Positions 24,248 through 33,162 of a stretch of 64,000 bases of DNA are shown one piece after another. The DNA is from Rhizobium sp. BK316 (GTDB lineage Bacteria; Pseudomonadota; Alphaproteobacteria; Rhizobiales; Rhizobiaceae), in the NCBI RefSeq assembly GCF_014193695.1, contig NZ_JACHZR010000001.1, positions 347,309 to 411,308 of the forward strand, in the 5' to 3' direction. The position numbers were made by a program, and so were the translations under genes. How positions within the stretch are numbered: position 1 is the stretch's first letter; every line of letters starts with the position of its first letter. The notes below the pieces were generated by a model that was not told the DNA's origin, searched no databases, and was given only the letters and a program-made list of their open reading frames with translations.

Positions 24248-25233
24248 GCGCGGCCCTCCGACGCGCCGATGCGCGGGTCGAGGGCGGCATAGACGAGATC
24301 GACGATGAAATTGACGCAGATGACGAGAACGGCGCTGGTGACGATGATGCCCATCAGGAGCGGCGCGTCACGGCCGTTGACGGCCTCCTGGGCCAGCCTG
24401 CCGAAGCCCGGAATGGCAAAGACGCTCTCGATGACGACGCTGCCGCCAAGCATGGCGGCGGACTGCAGGCCGAGCATGGTGACGAGCGGCAGCAGCGCAT
24501 TGCGCGCCACATGGCGAAGCACGATGCGGCTGCGCGACAGGCCCTTTGTCCGGGCAAACAGCACGAAATCGAGCTTCCACGCCTCAGCCATGCCCGAGCG
24601 CATGACGCGCAGGAACAGCGCAAGATAGATAAAGGCGAGCGCCCCGACCGGCAGGGCCAGGTGTTCTGCGATATCAAACGCTCGGGAAAGGCCTGTTTTG
24701 CCGGAGGCGATGGTCTCGATGCCGCCGATCGGCAGCCAGCGCAGTTTAACCGAAAACAGGATGCTGAGCACCAGTCCCAGCCAGAAGCTCGGAATGGCAT
24801 AGATGATCAGTGAACCGATCGAGAGAAAACGATCACGCAGGCTGCCCGGCCTCGCGCCGGCAAGGATGCCGAGCACTGTGCCAAGCCCGAAGGACAGCGC
24901 CGTCGCACTTCCCATCAAGAGCAGCGTATTCGGCAGCCGCTCGGCGATGAGATCCCGCACCGGCCGGTTGAAGGCCACCGACCAGCCGAGGTCGAGACGG
25001 GCGAGCGACGACAGATAGAGCCAGAGACGGGCGAAGACCGATTGATCGAGCCCATAACTTTCCCGCAGCGACTTGATGAGAGCTGCATCGCCGCCGCCGA
25101 TAGAGCCGAGATAGGCATCGACGGCATCGCCGGAGGCGGATTCAAGCAGGAAGAAGCTGAAGATCACGACGATCAGCAGCACCGGAATGCTGCTGATGAT
25201 CCTGTGTCTCAGGAGGAGAAGTGCACGTTTCAC
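24244..25233 (-). CDS. ABC transporter permease (DppB type)
   Basis: The 329-residue permease has a first membrane helix at about 12-32, a periplasmic stretch with LRESYGLDQSVFARLWLYL, five more helices with GLGTVLGILAGARPGS and AIPSFWLGLVLSILFSV, and the coupling loop KLDFVLFARTKGLSRSRIVLRHVARNALLP. It lies 40 bp after the binding-protein gene. These features fit the oligopeptide/dipeptide/nickel permease family. Confidence 0.92.
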   Translation of the reverse strand: MKRALLLLRHRIISSIPVLLIVVIFSFFLLESASGDAVDAYLGSIGGGDAALIKSLRESYGLDQSVFARLWLYLSSLARLDLGWSVAFNRPVRDLIAERLPNTLLLMGSATALSFGLGTVLGILAGARPGSLRDRFLSIGSLIIYAIPSFWLGLVLSILFSVKLRWLPIGGIETIASGKTGLSRAFDIAEHLALPVGALAFIYLALFLRVMRSGMAEAWKLDFVLFARTKGLSRSRIVLRHVARNALLPLVTMLGLQSAAMLGGSVVIESVFAIPGFGRLAQEAVNGRDAPLLMGIIVTSAVLVICVNFIVDLVYAALDPRIGASEGRA

Positions 25234-25273
25234 GCCGGACGAGGCCCCCGAAGCAATTGCGCCTTCGACCCTA

Positions 25274-26884
25274 TCACGATTGCAGCGCGGTATCGCCCCA
25301 GTTCGAGACCACCCAGCGTGGATTATCCGAGACGTTCAGCACTGTGTCGCGAGCAACCGTGATGAAACCCCATTCGGCGACGTTGATCAGCGGTAGTTCG
25401 GCTACCACGAGCTGCTGGAACTTGTAATAGAGGTCGGTACGCGCAGCCGCATCAATGGTCCCGGACGCCTGCGCGATGATCTTGTCGAGTTCGGCGCTGA
25501 CATAGCCGCCCTGGTTGGAGAAAGGCACACCGTCGGGCGTTCCGGACTGAACCAGGATGGTGGTGGAGATGGCCGGATCGCCGCGGAAGACCGGCGGGCC
25601 GACGGCAATATCGAAATCATGATCCGTATAGACCGCTTTCTGGTGGGCGGCCGCATCGGCATTGACGATCACAGCGTCGATGCCGACAGCAGCAAGCGCC
25701 TGGCGCAGATAGTCGCCGAACTGGCGCGTCTCGTTGAAATAGGGCGCCGGCCGCAGCTTGAGCTGGAAACGATTGCCGTCAGGTCCTCTCGTATAGCCGC
25801 CCTGGTCCAGCAGATCGTTTGCCACCTGCACGTCGAAATTATAATTCGCGACGTCGGCCGTGTAGAACTCCTTGGAATTCTTCGGGATGGGGCCGGTCGA
25901 TTCCGTCGCATAACCGAGGAAGATCGTGTCGACGACGAATTTCTTGTCGATCGCATGGGCGATCGCCTGGCGGACTCTGAGATCGGCGAGTTCCTTGCGG
26001 CGATGGTTGATCTCGATGACGAGCTGATAGGTCAGCGCCTCGTAGCCCTTGGAGATGACCTTGATGCCGTCGACCTTGGAGATGCGGTCGAGATCGGCGA
26101 GCGGCACGGCCGAGAAGGCAGCAAGGTGGATTTCCTCGGCTTCCAATGCCGCGCCAGCCGATTCACGGTCGGGCAGCACGCGGTAGACGATTTCGTTGAG
26201 CTTCGGCTCGCCCTTCTGCCAGTAGTTCTCGTTGCGCGTCAGCCGGTAATATTCGCCGGGTTTATATTCGGCGAACTTGAACGGGCCGGTACCGACAAGC
26301 GTGTTGTTGGCAGGATTCTTGGCGATGTCCGTGCCTTCGAAAATATGCTTGGCGACGACGCTGGTGACGGTTGGAAGCGCATTGCGGATGAGCTGGAAGG
26401 GCGTCGGCTTCGAAAAGCGGAAGATCGCCGTATGGCCATCGGGCGTATCGACTGTCTGCAGATTGGCGAAGACCAGGCGCCCGAGATTCTGAAGCGGCTT
26501 CCAGACGTAGAGCGCGGAGAAGGCGACGTCGGCCGACGTGAACGGCTTGCCGTCGTGCCAGGTGGCGTTTTCACGCAGCTTGAAAGTCACGGAAAGCCCG
26601 TCAGGCGAGCCTTCCCAGGAGGTGGCGAGCCGCGGTGCGAGACCATCCGCGCCCTCGTAGGAGGCTTCGGCCAGCGGTTCGATCACCTTGCTTGCAACGA
26701 AGAAGACGCCGTTAGAGGCAACAATGGCGGGGTTCAGGTTTTTCGGCTCGGAGTCGGCTGCGACGATCAGGCGCCCGCCGGCCGGCACGTCCTGTGCCAG
26801 AACAATGCGCGAAAATGCGGTCGAGCCGAGCAGCAGCGCGGTACCCTGCAGCAGGCTGCGCCGAGAGATATCTGCAATAGTCAT
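25274..26884 (-). CDS. Extracellular solute-binding protein family 5 (peptide type)
   Basis: This 536-residue protein has a twin-arginine-like signal (SRRSLLQGTALLLGS). The family-5 blocks are LAPRLATSWEGSPDGLSVTFKLRENATWHDG near 85-110, VGTGPFKFAEYKPGEYYRLTRNENYW near 215, and ADLRVRQAIAHAIDK near 305. It probably delivers a small amino- or peptide-like compound to the following permeases. Its promoter region (26885-27004) lacks the AT-rich motif found at three other promoters of this cluster, but the gene may also be read from the monooxygenase operon upstream. Confidence 0.92.
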   Translation of the reverse strand: MTIADISRRSLLQGTALLLGSTAFSRIVLAQDVPAGGRLIVAADSEPKNLNPAIVASNGVFFVASKVIEPLAEASYEGADGLAPRLATSWEGSPDGLSVTFKLRENATWHDGKPFTSADVAFSALYVWKPLQNLGRLVFANLQTVDTPDGHTAIFRFSKPTPFQLIRNALPTVTSVVAKHIFEGTDIAKNPANNTLVGTGPFKFAEYKPGEYYRLTRNENYWQKGEPKLNEIVYRVLPDRESAGAALEAEEIHLAAFSAVPLADLDRISKVDGIKVISKGYEALTYQLVIEINHRRKELADLRVRQAIAHAIDKKFVVDTIFLGYATESTGPIPKNSKEFYTADVANYNFDVQVANDLLDQGGYTRGPDGNRFQLKLRPAPYFNETRQFGDYLRQALAAVGIDAVIVNADAAAHQKAVYTDHDFDIAVGPPVFRGDPAISTTILVQSGTPDGVPFSNQGGYVSAELDKIIAQASGTIDAAARTDLYYKFQQLVVAELPLINVAEWGFITVARDTVLNVSDNPRWVVSNWGDTALQS

Positions 26885-27004
26885 GCCCCGTCCAATCCTT
26901 AAAAATTCAATGGGCTATATTCGAGCTGACACCGTAAGTGTGACAGGAATTAAATTCGAACATGATGGCCAGGCGAGATATTTTTTGTCACCCAGCCATT
27001 ATTT

Positions 27005-28405
27005 TCAACGGCTGCCCACGGCAAGCCGGGGCGCTTCGGCGCCGAGGTTACGGTAGGCTGCTCCTGGGTGCGGGGCAACCAGTCGCGGTCCGCCGCCGCC
27101 GAGCTTTTCACGTAGCGTGCCTTGCCGGTACTCGGTCTTGTAGACCCCACGTTTTTGAAGTTCGGGCACCAGCAGATCGACAGTGTCTTCAAAGCTCTCC
27201 GGCGTGACCGCATAGGCGAGGTTGAAGCCGTCGACATCGGTATCCTCGACCCATTCCTGCATCAAGTCGGCAACCGTTGACGGCGAGCCGACAAAGACCG
27301 GCCCGAAGCCGCCGACGCCGACCCAGTCGGCCATCTCGCGTACCGTCCACTCCTTGTCCGGATCGATGGTCGTGAAGGTTTCGACGGCCGATTGCACGGC
27401 ATTCGTATAGCGGTGGCGCAGTACCTCGTCCGGTCCGAATTGGCCAAAGTCGATGCCTGTCCAGCCGGAAATCAGCGTCAGCGCGCCTTCGAAGGAAGTG
27501 TACTGGCGGTATTCGTTGAATTTTCGCTGCGCCTCGGCATCCGTTTCGCCGAGCACGACCGTCTGGAGATTGAAAGCGAGAATTTCGCGCGGGTTGCGCC
27601 CGAGCCGTTCGACCGCCTGGCGGACGTTGGCCACGTAGCGCTTCAGGACCGCCTTGGAGGGCGCAGCCACGAAAATGCATTCGGCATGCGCGCCGGCAAA
27701 ATCCTTGCCGCGGCTGGAGGCGCCGGCCTGATAAAGCACTGGAGTGCGCTGTGGCGAAGGCTCGCTCAGGTGAATGCCGGGAACCGTGAAATATTTTCCG
27801 GCATGGTTGATCGGATGGACCTTTTCCGGATGCGTGAAGATGCCTTTTTCCCGGTCGCGGACAACGGCATCGTCCTCCCAGCTTCCTTCCCAGAGCTTGT
27901 AGCAGATCTCGAGATATTCGTCGGCGAGGTCGTAGCGGTCGTCATGGTTGGTCTGCGCCGGTTGACCGATATTGAGCGCGCCGCTGTTGAGATAGGAGGT
28001 GACGATGTTCCAGCCGACGCGGCCCTTGGTCAGATGGTCGAGCGTGGAGATGCGGCGCGCGAATGTATAGGGGTGCTCGAAGGAGAGCGAGGCCGTCAGC
28101 CCGAAGCCGAGATGTTCGGTTTCGTAAGCCATGGTCGGGATGAGTTGCAGCGGATCGTTGACCGGCACCTGCGCGGAATGGCGCAGCGCTGCGTCGACAT
28201 TGCCGTTCAGCACGTCATAGACGCCGAGCACATCGGCGATGAAGAGACCGTCGAACTTGCCGCGCTCCAGCGTCTTTGCCAGATGCACCCAATAGTCCAG
28301 ATCCTTGTAGGTCCAGGATTTGTCGCGCGGATGCCGCCAAAGGCCCGGCGACTGGTGTCCGACGCAATTCATGTCGAAGGCGTTGAGCCTGATTTCACGG
28401 GTCAT
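27005..28405 (-). CDS. LLM-class flavin monooxygenase (DszA/NtaA family)
   Basis: The 466-residue protein is a luciferase-like FMN-dependent monooxygenase. Family blocks visible are KSWTYKDLDYWVHLAKTLERGKFDGLFIAD near 28-58, LSFEHPYTFARRISTLDHLTKGRVGWNIVTSY near 110-140, SPQRTPVLYQAGASSRGKDFA near 220, and the C-terminal LVPELQKRGVYKTEYRQGTLREKL. Relatives cleave sulfones (DszA), aminopolycarboxylates (NtaA, EmoA) or dimethyl sulfide (DmoA), using FMNH2 supplied by a separate reductase. No reductase gene is in the cluster. It follows two ribose-type permease genes by 32 bp, which ties it to that importer. Confidence 0.85.
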   Translation of the reverse strand: MTREIRLNAFDMNCVGHQSPGLWRHPRDKSWTYKDLDYWVHLAKTLERGKFDGLFIADVLGVYDVLNGNVDAALRHSAQVPVNDPLQLIPTMAYETEHLGFGLTASLSFEHPYTFARRISTLDHLTKGRVGWNIVTSYLNSGALNIGQPAQTNHDDRYDLADEYLEICYKLWEGSWEDDAVVRDREKGIFTHPEKVHPINHAGKYFTVPGIHLSEPSPQRTPVLYQAGASSRGKDFAGAHAECIFVAAPSKAVLKRYVANVRQAVERLGRNPREILAFNLQTVVLGETDAEAQRKFNEYRQYTSFEGALTLISGWTGIDFGQFGPDEVLRHRYTNAVQSAVETFTTIDPDKEWTVREMADWVGVGGFGPVFVGSPSTVADLMQEWVEDTDVDGFNLAYAVTPESFEDTVDLLVPELQKRGVYKTEYRQGTLREKLGGGGPRLVAPHPGAAYRNLGAEAPRLAVGSR

Positions 28406-28437
28406 GTCATATTTCCTGCATCTGTCGGCGGGTGCGG

Positions 28438-29415
28438 TCAGGCGCCGACGGTTTTCCTGTTGATGAAGCTGAAGGCGAGCACGGCGAAGATGAGCGTGCC
28501 GGTGCCGACCTGTTGCCAGTAGAAGTTCAGGCCCGTCAGCAAGAGGCCATTGGCGACGACGCTGAGGAGCAGGACGCCGAGCACGGTGCCGAGGATGTTG
28601 GGCCGGCCGAGCGGCGAGAGGGTCGTGCCGATGAAGGTCGCGCCGATCGCGTTCAGCAGGAACGCATTGCCGGAGGAAGGGATGTAGACCGTCACCGTCG
28701 CCGTCAGGATCAGGCCGGCAACGGCGGCAATGGTTCCGGCAAGAATGAAGGTCGCCGCGACATGAGCACCAAGTCCGATGCCGGAGTAACGCACCACGCT
28801 CGGCTGGATGCCGATCGAAAGCACGACGCGTCCAAACCGCGTCCAGGCAAAGGCAGCCGCCGCACCTGCGATGATGACGGCCGCAACGATGAGGGGCACC
28901 GGTACATTTGCGATCGTTCCGTGCCCGAGGAAACGGAAGGCGGGTGGAATGCCCGAGGGCGGCAGATAGACGGGATTACCGCCGTTGGTCAGCAATTGCT
29001 GGATACTGCGCCCGATGAACAATGTGCCAAGCGTCGCCAGGAAGGGTGCGACGCCGATTGCAGAAACAAGAATAGCGTTGAAGGCGCCGACAAGTGCGCC
29101 CGCGGCGAGACCGGCCGCGAGGGCCAATGGCACCGGCTGCCCGGCCAGCACCAGGGAGACGAAGGCGAAGCTTGCGACATCGACCGCCGTACCCACGGAG
29201 AGATCGATGCCGCCGGCCGATACGGCAAAGGTCATCGCGATCGAGACGATGGCCAGCAATGTGAAGTTGTTCACCAGAATGCTCTGAAGATTGCCCGGAC
29301 TCAGGAAGGTGGGCGCCAGGATCGAGAAAACGGAGAAGACCGCGACGAGCGCCACAATCAGTCCATATCGTGCGAAGCCCGCGGCCGAGCGTCCGGCAAA
29401 AGTCGGAGCGGACAT
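28438..29415 (-). CDS. ABC transporter permease (RbsC type)
   Basis: This 325-residue permease has about eight to ten hydrophobic helices and the family block GGIDLSVGTAVDVASFAFV near 70-88, plus GATFIGTTLSPLGRPNILGTVLG near 260. It is one of two tandem RbsC-type permeases, separated by one base, so the importer probably has a heteromeric channel. It ends 32 bp before the monooxygenase start. Confidence 0.9.
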   Translation of the reverse strand: MSAPTFAGRSAAGFARYGLIVALVAVFSVFSILAPTFLSPGNLQSILVNNFTLLAIVSIAMTFAVSAGGIDLSVGTAVDVASFAFVSLVLAGQPVPLALAAGLAAGALVGAFNAILVSAIGVAPFLATLGTLFIGRSIQQLLTNGGNPVYLPPSGIPPAFRFLGHGTIANVPVPLIVAAVIIAGAAAAFAWTRFGRVVLSIGIQPSVVRYSGIGLGAHVAATFILAGTIAAVAGLILTATVTVYIPSSGNAFLLNAIGATFIGTTLSPLGRPNILGTVLGVLLLSVVANGLLLTGLNFYWQQVGTGTLIFAVLAFSFINRKTVGA

Positions 29416-29416
29416 G

Positions 29417-30436
29417 TCAGATCTCCCGTTTGCGCAGCAGCGTCGTGGCCGACACGACGATCAGGATGAGAAGGCCCTGCACGCCGCTGACGAGCGTGCT
29501 CGGCAGGTTCAGCAGTTGGAAGCCGTTGGTCAGGACGCCGACGAAAAGCGCCGATATCAGGGTTCCCGGAACGGTCGGCACCAGGCGACGGGAGAAGACT
29601 GCGCCGAGCAGCGCGATGACGACGACAGGCAGCAGCGCTTCCCCCGAACCCGTCGTGCTGCCGCTGAGATAGGAAACTGAAAGGATGCCGGCAAAACCGC
29701 CGCAGAGACCGCTGGCAATGAAAGCGCCGGAAAGCAGGCGCTTGAGCGGCAGGCCCGCAGCGCGTGCAGCGTCCGGAAACTCGCCGACCGCATAGAGCCT
29801 CAGCCCCACAGGTGTGTATTGCACGATTGCCGTCGCGATTGCTGTAAAGCCTATCAGGACATAGGCAAGGATCGGGATGCCGAAGCTGTCGGAAGCCGAG
29901 ATTGCCGTCAGGAAATCGGTGGAAGCGGGAACGACCGTATTCTGCGTGAGAACCAGTTCGAGGCCGGCAACGACGTTCATGACGGCAAGCGTTGCAAGCA
30001 GGGGTACTATACCCGCCAGGACGACGGCGGTCGCATTGATCACGCCGATCGCAAGCCCGGTCAGCAAGGCGGCGGTGACCGCCACGGGATCGCCGTAGCC
30101 GAGCTGGATCAGCGAGGCATAAACGGCTGCACTCAAGCCCATATTCGCCGCCAATGACAGATCGATGCCGCCGGTGACGACATTCGAACCGCCTGCGATC
30201 AATACGACCGTCAGGCCGATCGCAAGAACACCCGAAATGGCGGATTGGCCGAGGACATTGCCGATATTGCCGACCGACAGGAAATAGGGAGCCGTCAACG
30301 AGAAAACCAAGAGGATCGCGGCAAAGGCGAGCAGGGAACCGAAGCGGAGAACTGCGGCAGCGGCTTTGCCTTTTGCCTGCGGTGGGTGATCCGACGAGGC
30401 GACGGGGAGGGTGGCAAACTGAATGTCAGCCGACAT
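29417..30436 (-). CDS. ABC transporter permease (RbsC type)
   Basis: The 339-residue permease has RbsC features: GGIDLSLAANMGLSAAVYASL near 105, FSRRLVPTVPGTLISALFVGVLTNGFQLL near 285, and about nine membrane helices. The start at 30436 overlaps the end of the ATPase gene by 11 bp; the frame extends further into the ATPase gene but has no reason to start there. It forms the channel with the next permease. Confidence 0.9.
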   Translation of the reverse strand: MSADIQFATLPVASSDHPPQAKGKAAAAVLRFGSLLAFAAILLVFSLTAPYFLSVGNIGNVLGQSAISGVLAIGLTVVLIAGGSNVVTGGIDLSLAANMGLSAAVYASLIQLGYGDPVAVTAALLTGLAIGVINATAVVLAGIVPLLATLAVMNVVAGLELVLTQNTVVPASTDFLTAISASDSFGIPILAYVLIGFTAIATAIVQYTPVGLRLYAVGEFPDAARAAGLPLKRLLSGAFIASGLCGGFAGILSVSYLSGSTTGSGEALLPVVVIALLGAVFSRRLVPTVPGTLISALFVGVLTNGFQLLNLPSTLVSGVQGLLILIVVSATTLLRKREI

Positions 30437-31976
30437 GGCGTAATCCTTCCGAAGCGCCGGTCGAAATCGACAGCACTTCATCCGTTGTGGTCTTTGCGGA
30501 GCCGAGTTCGCGGATCAGCCGTCCGCGGAAGAACACCAGAATGCGATCGGTGATACCAACGAGCTCCGGCAGGTCGGAGGATAAGACGATGACGCCGGCG
30601 CCGCGCGCGGCAAGCTCACCGATCAGGGCATAGATCTCGACTTTGGATCCGATGTCGACGCCGACCGTCGGCTCGTCCAGCAGATAGATTTCCGACTGAC
30701 GGCTCAGCCATTTGGCGATGGCAACCTTCTGCTGGTTGCCGCCGGAGAGCGTGCGAACCAAAGCATCACGGCCTGCCGTCTTGATCTGCAGCCGCTTGAT
30801 GAGGTCGGTGGTATCGGAGCGCTCGCGCTTCAGATTGAGAAAACCGAAACGGCTGTAGCGGGCAAGGCTTGGAAGCGTGATGTTTTCGGACAGGCTGAGA
30901 TCGAGGCCCACGCCATGTCCGCGCCGATCCTCGGGAACGAGCGCAAGCCGGCGGTCGACAGCTTTTGCGGGGCTGCGTGGCTGTGCCGTTTGTCCCCCTA
31001 TCTCGATTTCGCCGCTGGCGGCCTGTTCCAACCCGAACAGCGTGCGGATGAGGTCCTTTGCGCCCGAGCCGAGAAGGCCGGTAATGCCGAGCACTTCGCC
31101 GCGGCGCAAGGTGAAACTGATATCGTCGAAACGGTTCGGCGACGAAAGCGCCCTGACCTTCAGGATGTCTTCGCCGAGCTCCACACGGCGCTTGGGAAAC
31201 ATCTCGGCAATATCGCGTTCGATCATCAGGCTGGCGATCGCCTTGGCTGACGTTTCGCCGATCGGCAGGGAGGCCACATCCAGGCCATTGCGCAGCACGG
31301 TGACGTGATCGCACAGCTCCTGGATCTCATTGAGGTAGTGCGAAATGTAGATGATCGTCACACCTTCATCGCGCAGCCGGCGGATCAGGCGGAAGAGGAT
31401 TTCGGCCTCGCGTCGGACGAGGGCCGCGGTCGGCTCGTCGAACACCAGCACCTTCGGCTGATGCAGCAGCGCTCGGGTGATCTGGACGATTTGCCTTTCA
31501 GCGGTCGACAGCTCGCTGATTAGAGCATTCTTCGGCAGGTTCACGCCGAAATAATTGGCAAGAAGCTCGGTGGCGCGCTTCTGCATGGCCCGTCGGTCGA
31601 TGAACGGCGTTCCCGCAAGCCGCGTTTCTCGCCCGAGAAACAGCGCTTCGCCGACGGTGAATGTCGGAACCAGCAGCCGGTCCTGATGAATGAAATGGAT
31701 GCCGAGCTCTTCGCAGAGATGCGGCGTCAGCCGGTCATGGGTTTTGTTTTCAATTTCAATCCGGCCGTCATCCGGTCTATGCAGCCCGGCAAGCAGCTTG
31801 ATCAGCGTCGACTTGCCGGCGCCGTTTTGCCCGACGAGGCCGTGAACGGTGCCGCGGCGTATGGCGACCGATGCGCCGGCAAGTGCCTGCGCGCCGCCGA
31901 AGCGCTTCACGATGCGGTCGAAGCGAATGATGACATCGTCATTTTCGGCCGGTTGCGTCGGGGCGGATACAGTCAT
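30426..31976 (-). CDS. Sugar-type ABC ATP-binding protein (RbsA type, two domains)
   Basis: The 516-residue protein contains two ABC domains. The first has Walker A GQNGAGKST at 49-57 and the variant signature LSTAERQ. The second has the usual degenerate P-loop of RbsA-type proteins (GLLGSGAKD near 310), signature LSGGNQQKVAIAKWL and LLDEPTVGVD. It powers the two downstream RbsC-type permeases and is fed by the binding protein encoded upstream. Confidence 0.92.
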   Translation of the reverse strand: MTVSAPTQPAENDDVIIRFDRIVKRFGGAQALAGASVAIRRGTVHGLVGQNGAGKSTLIKLLAGLHRPDDGRIEIENKTHDRLTPHLCEELGIHFIHQDRLLVPTFTVGEALFLGRETRLAGTPFIDRRAMQKRATELLANYFGVNLPKNALISELSTAERQIVQITRALLHQPKVLVFDEPTAALVRREAEILFRLIRRLRDEGVTIIYISHYLNEIQELCDHVTVLRNGLDVASLPIGETSAKAIASLMIERDIAEMFPKRRVELGEDILKVRALSSPNRFDDISFTLRRGEVLGITGLLGSGAKDLIRTLFGLEQAASGEIEIGGQTAQPRSPAKAVDRRLALVPEDRRGHGVGLDLSLSENITLPSLARYSRFGFLNLKRERSDTTDLIKRLQIKTAGRDALVRTLSGGNQQKVAIAKWLSRQSEIYLLDEPTVGVDIGSKVEIYALIGELAARGAGVIVLSSDLPELVGITDRILVFFRGRLIRELGSAKTTTDEVLSISTGASEGLRHVG

Positions 31977-31998
31977 GATGCAGCTTTCCGGAAAGGGG

Positions 31999-32028
31999 CG
32001 GACCTTGTGGCGCCAGCAGCAAGGTCCG
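31999..32028 (-). other. Intercistronic hairpin after a binding-protein gene
   Basis: On the minus strand CGGACCTTG and CAAGGTCCG form a perfect 9-bp stem with a 12-base loop. It lies between the binding-protein stop (32037) and the ATPase start (31976). No T-run follows. A role in mRNA stabilisation or partial termination is inferred. Confidence 0.55.
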
Positions 32029-32036
32029 AGTTGATG

Positions 32037-33047
32037 TCAACCAATGCCGAGCTTCTTGACGATCTCGGATACGTTTTCCTTGTTGGCGAGCAGCGCCGGC
32101 ACATAGGTTTCGCGCGGCAGCGTCTGGCCAGCGAGCAGCTTGGCGACATTGCGGACCGCCACGCGGCCGATCTCTGCCGGCTGCTGAGCGGCATCGGCGC
32201 CTGCCGGAGAGTTCTTGTCGGCAACGAGCTGGAGAACTTCCGGGCTGCCGTCGACGCCATAGGTGCGGATCTCGTTGCGGCCGGCAGCGGCGATCGCCTG
32301 CGTTGCGCCAAGCTGCGGAATGTCCCAGGCCGACCAGACGGCCTTGATCGAGCCCTTGTCCGGATATTTGTTGAGGATTGCGGTGATCTGGGTAAAGGCG
32401 TCCTGGACCGTGTTCGGGATGATGTCCCGCAGCTCCGGCTGAATGATCTTCACCTTCGGGAAATACCTGATGACATTGACAAGCTGATCGTAGCGGATCG
32501 CGCAGGGCGTGACACCGTAAAAGCCGTTGAAGACGACGATATTGCCCTCGCCGCCGATGTCGGAGACGAGCTGCAGGGCGAGGTCCTTGCCAATGCCCCA
32601 GTTGTCCGACGTCGTATTGTTGATCGAATTGGTCGAGCCGACATCGACGGTCAGCACCGGAATGCCGGCATCGCGGGCCTTCTTGAGCCAGGGATCGATA
32701 ACGCTGAGCGTGCCGAGGATCTGGACGAGCGCATCCGGCTTCTGCGCGACGAGCGTCTGAAGCTGGGCGATCAGCTTGCCGTCGTTACGGCCGGCATCGA
32801 CTGCGATCGGCTCGCCGCCGAGCCGCTTCACTTCGTCGATCTGGGCATTGTAGACCTGCAGGTCGAAATAGTGGTCCGTGCCGGTGGCGCTGATGGCGAT
32901 GCGCTTGCCCTGCAGGGAAAGGCCTTCGTCTGCGGCCCTTGCCGCCGGCGCAGTCAGCATGCTTGCGCCCGCAAATGTCGCTCCGGCGACTGCCGCGAGC
33001 TTCAAGATTTCGCGGCGTCCGAAGCCGCCTCCAAGTCCTTCATTCAT
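32037..33047 (-). CDS. Sugar-type ABC substrate-binding protein (RbsB type)
   Basis: This 336-residue binding protein has a Tat-like signal (GRREILKLAAVAGATFAGAS, cleavage near ARA). The mature domain has the type-I periplasmic-binding pattern: GKRIAISATGTDHYFDLQVYNAQIDEVKRLGG at the first strand and NPAGADAAQQPAEIGRVAV late. The type-I family also serves non-sugar ligands, so the ligand may be a small organosulfur compound given the flavin monooxygenase in the operon. An AT-rich motif shared with two other promoters lies 27-40 bp upstream of the ATG. Confidence 0.9.
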   Translation of the reverse strand: MNEGLGGGFGRREILKLAAVAGATFAGASMLTAPAARAADEGLSLQGKRIAISATGTDHYFDLQVYNAQIDEVKRLGGEPIAVDAGRNDGKLIAQLQTLVAQKPDALVQILGTLSVIDPWLKKARDAGIPVLTVDVGSTNSINNTTSDNWGIGKDLALQLVSDIGGEGNIVVFNGFYGVTPCAIRYDQLVNVIRYFPKVKIIQPELRDIIPNTVQDAFTQITAILNKYPDKGSIKAVWSAWDIPQLGATQAIAAAGRNEIRTYGVDGSPEVLQLVADKNSPAGADAAQQPAEIGRVAVRNVAKLLAGQTLPRETYVPALLANKENVSEIVKKLGIG

Positions 33048-33073
33048 AACGATACCCTCTCAATTTTATAGTC

Positions 33074-33089
33074 TATAAATTATATAGAT
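33074..33089 (-). promoter_or_regulatory. Shared AT-rich motif, copy 1
   Basis: TATAAATTATATAGAT on the plus strand, extended to a near-palindrome CTATA-N5-TATAG at 33073-33087. It lies just upstream of the RbsB-type binding-protein gene (ATG at 33047). It is near-identical to the copy at 39621 and similar to the copy at 35848. It is probably a regulator site or part of the promoter. Confidence 0.55.
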
Positions 33090-33162
33090 TTTAAGTGTAT
33101 AAGAGGTACGTTATTCCAAAAGCACGCGATCGCAGGAAATTTTCTGAGGCCAAATCCCGCTG

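Noticed and set aside
25619..26902. 427-codon plus-strand frame opposite the family-5 binding protein
   Set aside because: Antisense shadow of a clear binding-protein gene.
31686..33071. 461-codon plus-strand frame across an ATPase and a binding-protein gene
   Set aside because: Runs antisense through two well-supported genes and their intergenic hairpin.
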